Shown: piece by piece, positions 18,970 through 31,124 of the stretch
Layout of the letters: each line of letters starts with the position of its first letter
How positions within the stretch are numbered: position 1 is the stretch's first letter
NCBI RefSeq assembly: GCF_000143415.4
Contig: NW_003314387.1
Span: 279,662 to 343,661 of the forward strand
Source of the DNA: Selaginella moellendorffii
Taxonomy: Eukaryota; Streptophyta; Lycopodiopsida; Selaginellales; Selaginellaceae
DNA length: 64,000 nt
Direction of reading: 5' to 3'
Notes under the pieces: generated by a model
Seen by the model: the letters and a program-made list of their open reading frames with translations, nothing else
Told to the model about the DNA's origin: nothing
The model's database searches: none
Made by a program: the position numbers and the translations under genes

Positions 18970-20758
18970 ATGGGACGAGTACAGATTTTGCTAGTGGCAG
19001 CGGTGCTTTGTATCGGAGCTTTGGCACAGGGATCTCCGATCCAATGCAATCCTGGAAGCAAAAGTTGCACAGTCAATAACTATCAGGGCATATGGACTGA
19101 TCGGGAACCTTGCGAGGTAGAGTCTGTAGCGTACCCAACGAACGAGAAGGAGCTTATTGCCGCAGTCGCTGGCGCTGTGGAACGGGGGCAGAGCATCAAA
19201 GTAGTGAGTAAGTATGCTCACAGTCTTCCAAAGGTTGCCTGTCCGCGAGGAAAATCAGGCCTTCTCATCAGCACCAGCAAATACGATTCCACTATCTTGA
19301 TCGACAAAGCCGCCGAGACTGTTACTGTTGACGCCGGTGTTGAACTTCAGTACTTGTTTGCTAAGCTTGCAGAGGACGGGCTCGCCTTTCCACCTTCGCC
19401 GTCTTTCAATGGCATCTCCGTTGCGGGTGCCATAAGCACTGGAGCTCACGGTAGCGGTCTCCATGGTCGAGGAGGTGCCCTGCACGAGTACGTAGTAGGG
19501 ATTAGTCTTGTTGTCCCTGCCAAGAAAGAGGAAGGCTATGCCAAGGTGGTCAAGCTTACGTCGTCGGATGAAGACTTGAACGCGGCAAAGCTATCAATTG
19601 GTGTGCTTGGAGCCATTTCCCAAGTGACTTTTGCAGTGGAACCGATGTTCAAGCGCTCGGTTACAAAGCAAATGAGGAATGACACCACTCTCGAAGACGA
19701 TATCCTGGAGCTGGCTCACAAGTACGACTTTGGTGAGATCAACTGGCATATAAATCAAGGTAAGACCATTGCTACATACAGTAAGAAAGTCCCGGTCACC
19801 ACGCCTGGCGAAGGCCGCAACATCAACTACACTCCTCGACTGGCATCTTCTATCACATTCTGGAGAGGAGTTGGTTAGTATTCCGAGATTTCTACTTATT
19901 CACTTGATCTTACCCAGAGCTTGCTGATCTGCAGCTGAGAAGAGAGAGGCCGCATTCAACAGATCCGAAGTTTGTGAAACGAGCCTTGACAACGTCCGTA
20001 ACAGAGTCGCCACAGGGGATGGTTACGTGAATGAAAATGGTACATTCAAAGGTTACCCCGTGGTAGGATACAATCACCTGATGGAAACAGGAGGGGGGTG
20101 TCAAAACAAGAGCATCTCACCACAAGGTGACAAGTTTACCTGTCCATGGGATCCCGAGCTGCCAGCCCACGTCTTCTTCGAGACCGCAATCTCCATACCT
20201 TTCACTAAAATCAACCAAGCCATCAAAGATATCAAAAGTTTGCGAGATAAAAATCCAGACAAGCTGTGCGTGCTCAACATGTACGGAGGCACCATTTTCA
20301 GATTTGTTCGAGGTTCAAGTGCTTACCTTGCAAGTCCTCAGGATTCAGTGCAGTTCGATATGCTCTTATACAGGGACAGAAAGAGCAACACTCCAACTCT
20401 AGATGAAGATTCCATGGAAGAGATCAAGCAGCTGCTACTGAAGAAATACAATGGAAGGCCACACTGGGGGAAAAACCAGGACGCTGCGTTTGAGAACATG
20501 GGAGCCAGAGTGACAAGCCTTGCCAAGTTTCTCAGAGTCAAGAGACGGATGGACCCTCACGGCTATTTCTCAAGTGAATGGTCTGACGCGGTGCTGGGCA
20601 TTAAAGGAGGCAGGAAGGTGTCAATCAAGAGGAAATATTGCGGCCTCGAAGGACTATGCGTCTGCAGCGAAGATAGCCATTGTGCCCCTGAACAGAACTT
20701 CTTTTGCAGGCCCGGAGTGTTCTTCAAAGCCGCCAGAGTCTGCCGAACAAGCTCGTAA
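18970..20758 (+). CDS. L-gulono-1,4-lactone oxidase-like FAD enzyme (GULLO family)
   Basis: Two exons, 18970..19873 and 19935..20758, join in phase 1 (GV|AEKREAAF) over a 61-bp intron; 575 residues, near the usual length for plant GULLO proteins. An N-terminal signal peptide (MGRVQILLVAAVLCIGALAQ) predicts secretion. The FAD-binding PCMH/VAO domain spans roughly 40-240, with ISTGAHGSGLHGRGG as the conserved phosphate-binding stretch. The usual histidine-linkage segment is replaced by VSKYAHSLP, typical of plant GULLOs, where FAD may be non-covalent. The C-terminal ALO-type domain ends in a Cys-rich segment. Family members oxidise sugar lactones with possible ascorbate formation; the substrate of this one cannot be read from sequence. 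Frames are intact. Confidence 0.92.
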
Positions 20759-21337
20759 GTGACAGCAGCGATAGAAATAAAACGAGCATGAATGGAAAAC
20801 AATGCAGAATGAAAAGAGCGTCATACCAGCTTTGTAGATCGACACAAGGCGTTCAACAGTGTAACGAACTTCCGGAAGCAAATCTTCGTTTCTGCCACCA
20901 ATGCCTATAACAGCTCAAATGTGATTTACATACCCAGCCGCGCGAGAACAGTCTACCTGGATCGCGGTAAGATCAATGAAAAAATGTAATAGGCAAAAGA
21001 ACAGCAGATAGAATGAAAAGAAGGAAGACCACGCTCGGCCGACGTCGAAGCGCTAATGGCCTTCCCATTTCAATCTTGGATGGATTCATACCTCTCGCGG
21101 AAGCTCCTAAATGGAAAGAGACAGTAAAAAACCCTAAAGAGTTTTACTGACGTGGTAAGAAATGTGGCTGGAGTTTTTTTTCCAATAAACATTATTATTA
21201 TAGTTGTTTATATGTGGATCTAAACCCCCCAGGGTCCAAGACATTTGGGATTATTTCGTGGTGGTATGCCCAAAAATTTTTAATACAAGTTATCGTTTTA
21301 CATTGTAAACTCTAAAATACCTTGCGTCTCATGCATT
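20759..21337. other. Intergenic, 3' of lactone oxidase
   Basis: No coding frame of note. AT-rich near the tRNA end. Nothing else recognised. Confidence 0.5.
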
Positions 21338-21417
21338 GACGGCTTGGCCGAGTGGTCTAAGGCGTTGGATTTAGGCTCCAATCCGTTAGGGCGTGGGTTC
21401 AAATCCCACAGCCGTCA
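21338..21417 (+). tRNA. tRNA-Leu(UAG)
   Basis: An 80-nt class II tRNA. Acceptor arms GACGGCT/AGCCGTC pair perfectly, with discriminator A. Anticodon stem TTGGA/TCCAA encloses TTTAGGC, giving anticodon TAG. A short variable arm (TCCGTTAGGGCG) and the T-arm with GGTTCAAATCC follow. No intron and no encoded CCA. Confidence 0.95.
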
Positions 21418-21452
21418 TGAATCTTTTTTAGAATTTTTCTCTTATAACATCA

Positions 21453-22584
<1,132 letters not shown>

Positions 22585-22660
22585 TCACTGACAAGGCAAG
22601 CGACACACTTGCAAAGAGCTCAATGCTGATGTTTTGTGACGAACAGCAGTGGCAATGGTC

Positions 22661-22668
22661 CTTTTATA
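22661..22668 (-). promoter_or_regulatory. TATA box of the peroxidase gene
   Basis: The minus strand reads TATAAAAG 146 bp upstream of the peroxidase ATG, a canonical core-promoter TATA motif at a sensible distance. Confidence 0.65.
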
Positions 22669-22675
22669 CTGCCTG

Positions 22676-23394
22676 ATTGATTGATTCCTCGGAGTATAAC
22701 GTCTCTGCGACACACACCGACATGGCCAAAGCTAGAGCTTTGACAGTGTCAAAGAGTTTACTGGATGCCATATCTGGTCGCTCGCGCTAGCACGCTCACA
22801 ATATATCAATTTGCCGTGTGAGACAGCTATATGAGATTGACAATGCAGACGAAGAAGACTAAAGGGTTTCGTTTCCAAACCGTTTGATGGATGCAGAGAA
22901 CGCGACCATATCGAAGACTTTCTTCGCTTTAATTAAATTCGAGGAAGAAGTAGAAATGCGCGTTTAGGCATTGAATGCGTTTCGTTGATGCGTCCCTGTC
23001 AGTTTGGTTTTGTTCTCATCCTCGAAAAGTCAAACATGTCAAGCGCAAAAACCCTAATTTCGTAAACTTGAGCGCGGCAAAACAGCGAGCATGAGCCCTA
23101 ATCACGTGTGATAAAAAGTAGTCCCTACCTGTCAACCAAATAGACACTCATCCTTGGTGCTTCACAAAAAATTGAAATTCATTTAAACAACTTGGACGAT
23201 GCAATGCCACCCTCTCATTAGGTAAGTGGTTCAAACGTGCCCACCACTCAGAGCACAGCACGTGTCCTACATGTTGTCGCTATGACCGAGGCATATTCTG
23301 GTGAATATTCTCCTGGATCTTTTCGTGTGTGGAGCTTTTAAAGGCACTTCCTTACAGTTGGGATTTTAGGGCTCTTTATTCAGTTCTCTGAGCT
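22676..23394. other. Intergenic between peroxidase and YbeY-HAD genes
   Basis: No coding frame. 23046-23053 contains AAAACCCTAA, a telo-box match that may serve the YbeY-HAD promoter, and TTTTAAAGGC lies about 60 bp before its ATG. Confidence 0.45.
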
Positions 23395-25566
23395 ATGGCG
23401 CTAGCTCGTAGCGTCTTGCCCGGCACCAAGGCGTCGTCCAGGATCTCCGGCATTGGATATTTCAATCTGAGGCAGTGGCAACGGTCGAGCAGCGTCGCGT
23501 TTACGCGATCTTGGGCTCCGATTAAGTGGTCGCTCCAGCAAAGATGCTCCGCCAGTGGTTTTCTTGTGAGTGATAGGAAGAGCTCTCAGTTTCTAGTAAA
23601 ATGTGTATCTACGGTGGCTCCCGAGAAGGAGCTGGAGATCAGCACACCTGTTATAGCGGAAGAATCGCTGGCGATGACACCAGAGATCCAGGTAACTCGA
23701 TCATCTTCTTTGTTTTTGAGCTTATGAAGCTTTTTCTTTCCAGGGTGCGATCAAAGAGCTTGAGAAGGACGCACGTCTGGCTGTGGAACTCGCAATCAAA
23801 GGCTATGAAGCGGCCGAATCGGCTGAAACCACTGAGCTTTCAGTGACCATTTGCGATGACAAGTATATACAAAAGCTGAACAAGGAGTGGCTCGGCAAGG
23901 ATCGTCCCACCGATGTGTTGTCATTCCCTCAAGATCAGCCAGCGGGAGAATCGCCTCTTGTAAGTTCCTCCGAATTGTCATTCTTTGACCATTTCAATTT
24001 TCGCTTTTGCAGCTGTTGCTGGGAGACGTAGTCATTTCTGTAGAGACTGCTGCTCGTCAAGCACAAGAAAGAAATCATTCTCTTCTCGATGAAATGAGGA
24101 TTTTACTGGTATGCTTTGGAATTCATCTTTCATAGCAACTTTTTCTTTTTGCCACTAAAACAAATAACGATGACAGGTTCATGGCTTGCTTCATGTTCTG
24201 GGACACGATCACGAGCTGGGAGTCAAAGAGTCCGAGGCCATGGCAAAAAAAGAGATGGAGATTCTAAGCAGTCTCGGATGGACAGGCAAAGGACTAATCT
24301 CCGCGTCTCAATCCGAGCCGGCAGCCGATACAAACGAATCCAAGAGTTAGATTCAGTCTTTTGAGTTTGGCGGATGTTGATTGAGATTTTTGTTGCAGCT
24401 AAATCTGTTCCTCGAAAGAAGAAAAGATCCCCGTTTAAGATCTTGTTCTGTGACATGGATGGTACGATACATTTGCTTCTACGATGACTTGTTTCATCTT
24501 AAGTTTGATTTGATCCAGGCACCCTCTTGAACAGCAGAAGCCAAGTATCGAGGAAGACCGCTGATGCTCTCAAAGCAGCGGTAGGAATCGGTGTGCAAGT
24601 AATCATAGCTACTGGAAAGGTATGTTACCTTGCTTCAAGGTTTTGGCTTAGCTCCTGAAATACATTCTTATTGCAGACTAGACAAGCAACCATGAAAGCA
24701 CTTCGACCAGTTGGACTAGAAGGCCAGGGTGGTGTTCTCTCAAGCACCACACCTGGTGTCTTTATCCAGGTAATTTTGCTTCGGTAGGACTGTTTAACTT
24801 GAGAAAAGGTTATCTCTAACGCGTTACGATAATTATCCAGGGATTGCTAGTGTTTGGAGAAGGAGGTGCCGTTGTTCATAGAGGAGTGCTGCCTCTGGAC
24901 TATTGCACCAAAGTAAGGAATCTCATTGACTCTTTATCCGGTGGTAAAAGATCTCTACATGTCTCAGGCCTTTCAATATTCGCTAGAGCACAACATTCCC
25001 GCAGTTGGATTTTGTGGAGACCGCATTGTGGCCTCGTTTGACCATCCGTTCCTCGATCATTTGCACGAGGATTACTTCGAGCCTAGAGTAAGTAACTCTC
25101 GAGTGTTCTAGCTACTTGATCTTAGAATCGAAGCTCACAACTCTGGTCATCGTCGCAGGGGGAAGTTTTAAAGTCTATAGACGAGCTGGAGAAGCACAAA
25201 GTCCAGAAGCTATTGTTTTTCGAGGAGCAGGAAAGGATCGACCGGATTCTCAGGCCGGAATGGCAGGCGATAACGCAGGGCCATGCGACGCTCGTCCAGG
25301 CGCAGCGAGACATGCTGGAGATCCTCCCCGAGGGTGCCTCCAAGGGCGCGGGAGTGAAGCTACTGCTCCAACACATGGACGTTGATCCGGACGAGGTGAT
25401 GGCGATTGGAGACGGCGAGAACGACATCGAGATGCTAGAGATGGTTGGATGGGGAGTTGCCATGGGCAACGGAGCTCCAAAAACTCTGGAAGTCGCCGAC
25501 GTTACTGTGGCTACCAATGACAAGGATGGAGTGGCTGAAGCGCTGGAACGTTTCATCCTTCCATGA
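23395..25566 (+). CDS. Chloroplast YbeY endoribonuclease fused to COF-type HAD hydrolase
   Basis: Ten exons give 544 residues: 23395..23691, 23744..23959, 24013..24108, 24177..24345, 24399..24461, 24519..24619, 24677..24769, 24841..24912, 24968..25087, 25159..25566. An Arg/Ser-rich transit peptide leads. The YbeY domain follows, with RPTDVLSFP and the zinc motif [12 protein letters not shown]. The HAD domain has motif I DMDGTLLNS (split by intron 5), motif II IATGK, a conserved Lys in SKGAGVKLL, and motif [12 protein letters not shown]. The same fusion is known in Arabidopsis (At2g25870), whose YbeY part processes chloroplast rRNA. The HAD substrate is unknown. The ninth exon boundary was chosen to use a normal CAG acceptor at 24967. 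Fragments of this gene recur nearby as pseudogenes. Confidence 0.95.
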
Positions 25567-25839
25567 TAAAGCATCGCCTATACAAGATAAACTCGATGGA
25601 GCTATAACAGCATCAACAACAAGAACTAGCTATATACTTGTGGATCTGGAACTTTGACAGGAAACAGCATCAGGCTGGAAACAGTCGATCATCTCCTCTC
25701 CACCCAACAGATCGACGATACAGCTTTAAGATAAAAGATTTTAGAGACAAGTTATAGCGCTCAATGCACAACTACGCATGAGACATATGAATGCAAAAAT
25801 GCTTTTGTCAAAAGAGAAAATGCAAATGGTCAAGAGTGA
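25567..25839. other. 3' flank of the YbeY-HAD gene
   Basis: Short intergenic stretch, probably 3' UTR, before the inverted YbeY fragment. No other feature recognised. Confidence 0.4.
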
Positions 25840-26068
25840 CAATTCGGAGGAACTTACAAGAGGCAATTCTCCCGCTAGCTGATCTCGAGGGAATGACAAC
25901 ACATCGGTGGGACGATCCTTGCCGAGCCACTCCTTGTTCAGCGTTTGTATATACTTGTCATCGCAAATGGTCAATAAGAGTCCTATGTTTTCATCGCTTT
26001 GATTGCGAGTTCCACAGCCAAACGTGCATCCTTCTCAAGCTCTTTGATCGCATCCTGGAAAGAAAATA
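25840..26068 (-). pseudogene. Inverted YbeY exon-2 fragment
   Basis: The minus strand reproduces exon 2 of the neighbouring YbeY-HAD gene, including [18 protein letters not shown], with intron sequence kept on both sides (acceptor CCAG and donor GTAAGTTCC). A segment in the middle is replaced and shifts the frame. Retained introns show DNA-level duplication, not retroposition. Confidence 0.9.
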
Positions 26069-26094
26069 AAAAAATTCCATAAGCTCTAGATGAT

Positions 26095-26205
26095 CGACTT
26101 TACCTCAATCTCCGGTGAATGATACGTCTTGCCATTGCAAGTCCTTTCGCTTCCTTGGATTTAGATCCCTCACGCTCGAGAAGATACTTTGTCATTAACG
26201 TATGA
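26095..26205 (-). pseudogene. Fragment of a GNAT acetyltransferase exon
   Basis: The minus strand matches exon 2 of the GNAT gene at 43877-45096 over about 65 bp (the region coding VRDLNPRK..KDLQ), with small indels. It directly follows the YbeY fragment in the same orientation. Confidence 0.75.
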
Positions 26206-26269
26206 TCAAATTCATAGAACCCTTAGCAGTTTAGTATAAACCCTTAAATCTGCATTGCGAGTCACGCGG

Positions 26270-26460
26270 GCTGCAAGTTTCAGCTCCTCTCCTCGTCCAA
26301 GAGCAATGTTGAGACGCGTTCCAGGATGACTTTAAAGCAAAAGGAAGAGTCTCGGCTAAATGGACACACTGACCATGGTCATCGTGGCTGCTGCTGCTGC
26401 TCAAGCACTCCAGCTCCAAGATGCCACTGACACATCCAATTCCATAAAGACCCACCCGTC
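26270..26460 (-). pseudogene. PPR N-terminal fragment in repeat (copy 2)
   Basis: Contains the SGILELE-coding start region of the 6466-9123 PPR gene on the minus strand, as at 16.3 and 30.1 kb. Confidence 0.6.
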
Positions 26461-26555
26461 CACATACGGGCCCGGCAAATTCTTGAAGGGAGGGAGAAAG
26501 AGAGATGATTCTCGCTCAAAACCCCGGGCTACACTCAAAAAAGTCAAGTTTAATT

Positions 26556-26675
26556 GGGTATCTGGCTGTGGATTCGAACCTGTGACCTTGCCAATAAATT
26601 TCTTTATTCTAGCCAGATATCCGGCCAACAGGTTCCCGTCCAAATTAAACATTAATAGCTTGTTAACGTGTTTGT
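26556..26675 (-). repeat. tRNA-related SINE-like repeat, copy 3
   Basis: Full-length copy with a perfect minus-strand B-box GGTTCGAATCC. Nearly identical to copy 1. Confidence 0.7.
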
Positions 26676-26749
26676 TACTTTCGCATTTTTGAATGAATCG
26701 TTTCTTGTTTTGTATAATCGCGTGCAAATTCTGGGCATGGTGCTCAGCT

Positions 26750-27130
26750 CGCTCAAACTAATGTTTCCCATTAGTTTGATTTGAGCCAGGCACCCTCTTC
26801 AAGAGCACCGGTGCGTTCTGCCCAAGAGATTCGAGTTGCAAGGCATTTGGAAATGTCAAGAGTGCTGGAGGTTCGGGTAGTTGTTTCTCTCTTCTTCGCA
26901 AGATCAAATCCTCGGGGAGCTTAATCCTTCAAGACACCACCCAGGGCTTCCAGTTTGATGCTTGTTCATAAAGAAAAACCGTGTTCAAAACCATGAAACA
27001 AAACAGAACATCCTTGAGTTGGTGCAACTAACTTGGACTCAGAACCTGAAGCTTGTTGCATCAGTGATTCCTTTGTTATCCACTGTAGTCTAGTCCCGAG
27101 TACGTTGTGAGAGCCTTGATCGAGCATCAG
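26750..27130. repeat. Mosaic repeat block with YbeY-HAD exon tag (copy 3)
   Basis: Same block as 15160-15560 and 16590-16940. Non-coding as it stands. Confidence 0.6.
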
Positions 27131-28235
27131 CAAGCAATTCCTCAAGTTTCAGAAGAGCCTATGCTAATCACAGACTGCTTGCAGGTTTAGACTCTGCATA
27201 GCTGATGGCTGACAAAAGAAGAAGAAGCATGGCAAGGGAGGGGATGATACAACACAAGGATCTGTGAGGTTCGAAGAAGTCCCTGAACTGCTCCTGGGTA
27301 CGTTAAGCCACTGCAGGCGTGGTAAGAGCCAAGGAGAAGCTTTAAAGCGTGACTAGTCATATCCACAAGCTTACGAGAACGCAATGCACTCGACACATCG
27401 CTCGGTGAAAATCGAAAGGTGGCGAAGATGAGGAATGAAGCTCAAGACAGTCTCTTGTGCGTTCTTGAGCGATCTGGACAAGAGTATAAGCAAAAGAGCG
27501 CGACAAGAACCATACATACCGCCTTAAATTATAAAAGCAATGCTTGTGATGCTTGGGTTGTGAGGTATAGTTTGAAGGCGTGTCTTGGTTTGAGCCAGAC
27601 CGGATCATCCAGCCACCGAGACAAGTTTTTCAAATATTAAGAGAAGAAAGACCACGCTCTCGCTCAGCTCCACTCTTACTTACATGAGATTGGCACAAGC
27701 GCGGCAGACAAGCGCTGCTCGGGTGAGGAGCTTCCTTGCTGGAATGTGATCGAAAGTGCAGAGCAGCGTATCGTTATCCAGGTCGCCAATGGTGGCAGCG
27801 TCCTCGCCATCGCCGTCCTTGCGCCATTTGCTATTTTGAAGAAGCTTCTGGTTCCACCCGATGTAACCAGGGTCTGTCCAGTTCTTGGCTATGATCCCCA
27901 GTCGCAGAAGAAGATCTCGGTGATGGCATGCCCACCAATGGAGCATCGTAACGCGGCGATGACTAGTTGGACCTGTCCTCTGGAAGACGCACAGCCATTC
28001 GAAGGTCGGCTAAACCGATGTCCAGGGTCGTGTGGTGTCGGTGTCTCTGCCCTGCTCAATAGCTCGCGTTCCAGCTTGCAGAGTGTGCCGCTAAGCGTTC
28101 GTGTTCTTGCAGCACTCTGTGTGATCGTAACAAGGCTGGATTGCGAGTCACGCGAGGTGCAAGTTCCTCCTCCAAAACTATTATCTATCGTTCCACATTC
28201 CAGGACCCTTTCTTATCGACCACTGTCTTTTTTGT
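27130..28235 (-). pseudogene. F-box pseudogene, most complete copy
   Basis: 27680-27946 on the minus strand is open and encodes an F-box: DLDNDTLLCTFDHIPARKL followed by LTRAALVCRACANLM, then a GTAAGT donor. Upstream (27946-28235) the frame is lost after repeated shifts and a stop (DWGS then stop). Downstream debris (27130-27610) continues as decayed sequence. F-box proteins recruit substrates to SCF ubiquitin ligases. This copy lacks a start and a substrate-binding domain, so it is judged non-functional. Confidence 0.75.
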
Positions 28236-28317
28236 CTCTCGAGGGAGAAAGAGGGAGAAATTCCAATATCGCGGAGAAACTCCAACATCGCCTACACTTG
28301 AAAAAAAAATTATTTTA

Positions 28318-28445
28318 GTTGGTTCTCTGGCTGTGGGTTCGAACCTGTGACCTTGCCAATAATTGTTTTTATTCTAGCCAGATATCCGGCCAACAGGTTC
28401 CCGTCCATATTATACATTAATAGCTTGTTAACGTGTTTGTTACTT
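28318..28445 (-). repeat. tRNA-related SINE-like repeat, copy 4
   Basis: Full-length copy. The minus-strand B-box is AGGTTCGAACCC, one base off the others. Confidence 0.7.
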
Positions 28446-28489
28446 TCACATTACGCTTGCTTTTGAATGAATGGTGCAAATTCTTCGTG

Positions 28490-28830
28490 GTTCCAGGATT
28501 ATTTTTTGGCCCAAAATTCGTTTCTCGGAACAAGAAAAGTTTCTGGAAGAGGGAGTTTGATTTGATCCACGCACCCTCTTGAACAGCAGAGTTGAGAGGC
28601 CTGGAAATGTCAAGAGTCCTGGAGGTTCGGGTATTTGTTTGTTTCTCTCTTCTTTGCAAGATCAAATCCTCCATGTTGAAAACCATGAAATTAAATACTC
28701 ACTCCCAAAAACACCAGAGGACAATGGACCACCCCTGATTTGGTGCAACTGATTAGACTCTGGAACCTGAAGCTTGTGGCATCAGTGATTCCTTTGTTAT
28801 TCAGCCTGTGAGAGCGTTTGGTCGAGCATC
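28490..28830. repeat. Mosaic repeat block with YbeY-HAD exon tag (copy 4)
   Basis: This copy shares 36 of 37 bases with the YbeY-HAD intron-5/exon-6 junction at 24502-24538. The rest matches the other mosaic blocks. Confidence 0.7.
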
Positions 28831-29395
28831 AGGTGAGAGCAAAGAAGAAGCACGACGAGCGGTGGAATGATACAACACAAGGATCTGCGAGGACCCACGT
28901 CAAGCCACTGCGAGCGTGGTAAGGAACAAAGAGAAGCTTTTAAGCGTGACTCCACTAGCCTAATGCTTACAAGAACGCAATGCACTTGACACATGGCTCG
29001 GTGAGAATCGAGGCCCAAAGGTGGCGAAGATGACGAATAATGGAGCCAGTAGCTCTAGACAATCTCTTGAGTGATCTGGACAAGAGTATAAGCAAAAGAG
29101 CACGACAAGAACCATACATACTGCCTTTTACAAAAGCAATGCTTGTCATGGTCTGATGTGTGCTAGTTTGAAGGTGAGTGTTTTGGTTTGAGCCAGACCA
29201 GATCACCCAAGAGAGAAGAAAGACCACGCTCTCGCTCAGCTCCACTCTTACTTACATGAGATTGGGACAAGCACGGCAATCCAACGCTGCTCGAGTGGTT
29301 GGAATGCGATCGAGAAAGTGTGGAGCAAGGTCGTCAGTAGTCCTCTAGATCGCCGTGCCATTTTGCTATTTTGACGAAGCATGTAGGAGGAGCCA
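28830..29395 (-). pseudogene. F-box fragment (copy 4)
   Basis: A decayed minus-strand copy of the 27130-27850 sequence with several deletions. F-box-exon similarity is limited to about 29220-29380. Confidence 0.6.
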
Positions 29396-29750
29396 GTGGT
29401 GGATTCACGAATTCTTAATTACAGTCCGTGGCCGTGGATTCTTGCAACTCGCTGGCCATGCTCTCGCGATGGAGGGGTATATCGCTAGAGAGGGTGTGGT
29501 GCTCACGGCGCTGCTCAGCATATTTATGCTCGCTGCCGTAGCCTCGACGATGCACGGAAATATTTCGACGAGATGTTCTCTCAAGTCGGGATTTGCTGGA
29601 ACTCGCTCCCTCAGAGTGGATCCGGCAAGCAAGCGCTGCAAATCTTCCCCGAGATAGATCTCGTTGGTCGGAAAAAGTCAACGTGCGTCCATGGCAGTCC
29701 AAGGGATGGCGCTTTGCGTGACGATGGTAAGAGCCTGAAAGGTGCAAACT
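29395..29750 (+). pseudogene. PPR-like fragment repeat (copy 2)
   Basis: Reads QVGICWNSLPQSGSGKQALQ as at 15.9 kb and extends further upstream (GHALAMEGYIAREGVVLTAL). Stops and shifts follow. Confidence 0.6.
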
Positions 29751-29959
29751 TCAAATCAAATCAAAAAGTAAGATCCCAGCCACCAATAGCTTTTGCAAAA
29801 AATTTCTCCTGTTTCGCCATCGCTCCTAGAAATCTTACTACTGCTGCTGGATCAGTGGCAATTGGCTCCTGTGCCACAAACTTGGACACCCCCTCTAGCT
29901 GAAATTCAAGGACATCACATAGAAAATGGAGTGCAATGATCGAGATACTTTCCTAGACA

Positions 29960-30165
29960 AGGCTGCATTGCTGCAAGTTTCAGCTCCTCTCCTCGTCCAA
30001 ACCTGTTGATGTTCAAGCGAGCAATGCTGAGACGTGTTAGTCTCGGCTAGATGGACACACTGACCATGATTATCGTGGCTGCTGCTGTTCAAGCACTCCA
30101 GCTCCAAGATGCCACTGACACATCCAATTCCATAAAGACCCACCCGTCCACATACGGGCCCGGCA
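29960..30165 (-). pseudogene. PPR N-terminal fragment in repeat (copy 3)
   Basis: Third copy of the SGILELE-containing fragment, with a deletion relative to 26270-26460. Confidence 0.55.
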
Positions 30166-30289
30166 AGTCTGGACTAGGTCGACCACTGTCTTTTGGTCTC
30201 TGGAAAGCTGCGGGATGGAGAAAGAGGGAGAAATTCCAATATCGCGGAGAAACCCCAACGTCGCCTACACTTGAAAAAAATAAATTAGT

Positions 30290-30420
30290 TGGTTCTCTGG
30301 CTGTGGATTTGAAGCTGTGACCTTGCCAATAAATTTCTTTATTCTAACCAGATATCCGGCCAACAGGTTCCCGTCCAAATATACATTAATAGCTTGTTAA
30401 CGTGTTTGTTACTTTCAGAT
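30290..30420 (-). repeat. tRNA-related SINE-like repeat, copy 5
   Basis: Full-length but with a damaged B-box (a C-to-T and a second change). Otherwise close to copy 3. Confidence 0.65.
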
Positions 30421-31124
30421 TACGTTTGCTTTTGAACGAATCATCAATTGCAATTGGGTACCTCTGTACTTAATAAATTAGTGTGTCTCACCTCCAGATA
30501 AGCAAAACAGCATTGTTGTAAGTTAGATTAATGCTCCAAAATAAGTACTTCTTGCAAACCTCCAAACATTTCTAGTTATAAGCTTCCACAAGATTTTGAT
30601 CTCGCATTTCCTGGCAGAAAGATCATGCAAGACATCAAGGATTTTGAAGCACAAGGAGAAGCCAAGGCCCCTAGAACTGGAGGCTTGTAACGTCTACAAG
30701 CAAAGCTACTTCCTTTACAAAGCTTTATTCACGTTGGGAGCTTTGTTCTGAGATTGAAAATGCAGATAAACGACTTGCAATCAACCTGTGACAGGAAACT
30801 GGAGGAGCTCGTGCTCCTTCTCAAGGGCTTACGTGTTTTTCATACAAAGGCAAGTTTTCAAGCCTTCACTCCTCAATATAAAATGTGCAAAGTGGATGAT
30901 CTACTAGGAGGGACTTTGATGTGTTTGCCAAGGAGGTCGGGGAACTTGCAAAAGCTGGTCCGGTGACTCAAGGGACGGCTCAAGGAGAAGACGCCCAAGA
31001 AAACAATTAGAATATTCTCGGCTAGATCGAGTCACATCTCAGCCGTCGGTAAAACGCCATCCCAGCCGTCGACAAATAGTCGTTATGAGAAGCTAGGGTT
31101 TCTACCCTTTCTATTACTCATATC
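30421..31124. other. Intergenic with an unassigned coding-like fragment
   Basis: Around 30590-31000 short open stretches read like a decayed coding exon (for example VDDLLGG), but no family is recognisable and the frames are interrupted. Confidence 0.35.

Noticed and set aside
24913-24940. 28-bp intron placing GTGGTAAAAG at the start of exon 9 of the YbeY-HAD gene
   Set aside because: It would need a non-AG acceptor. The 55-bp alternative ending at 24967 has a normal CAG and better family alignment.
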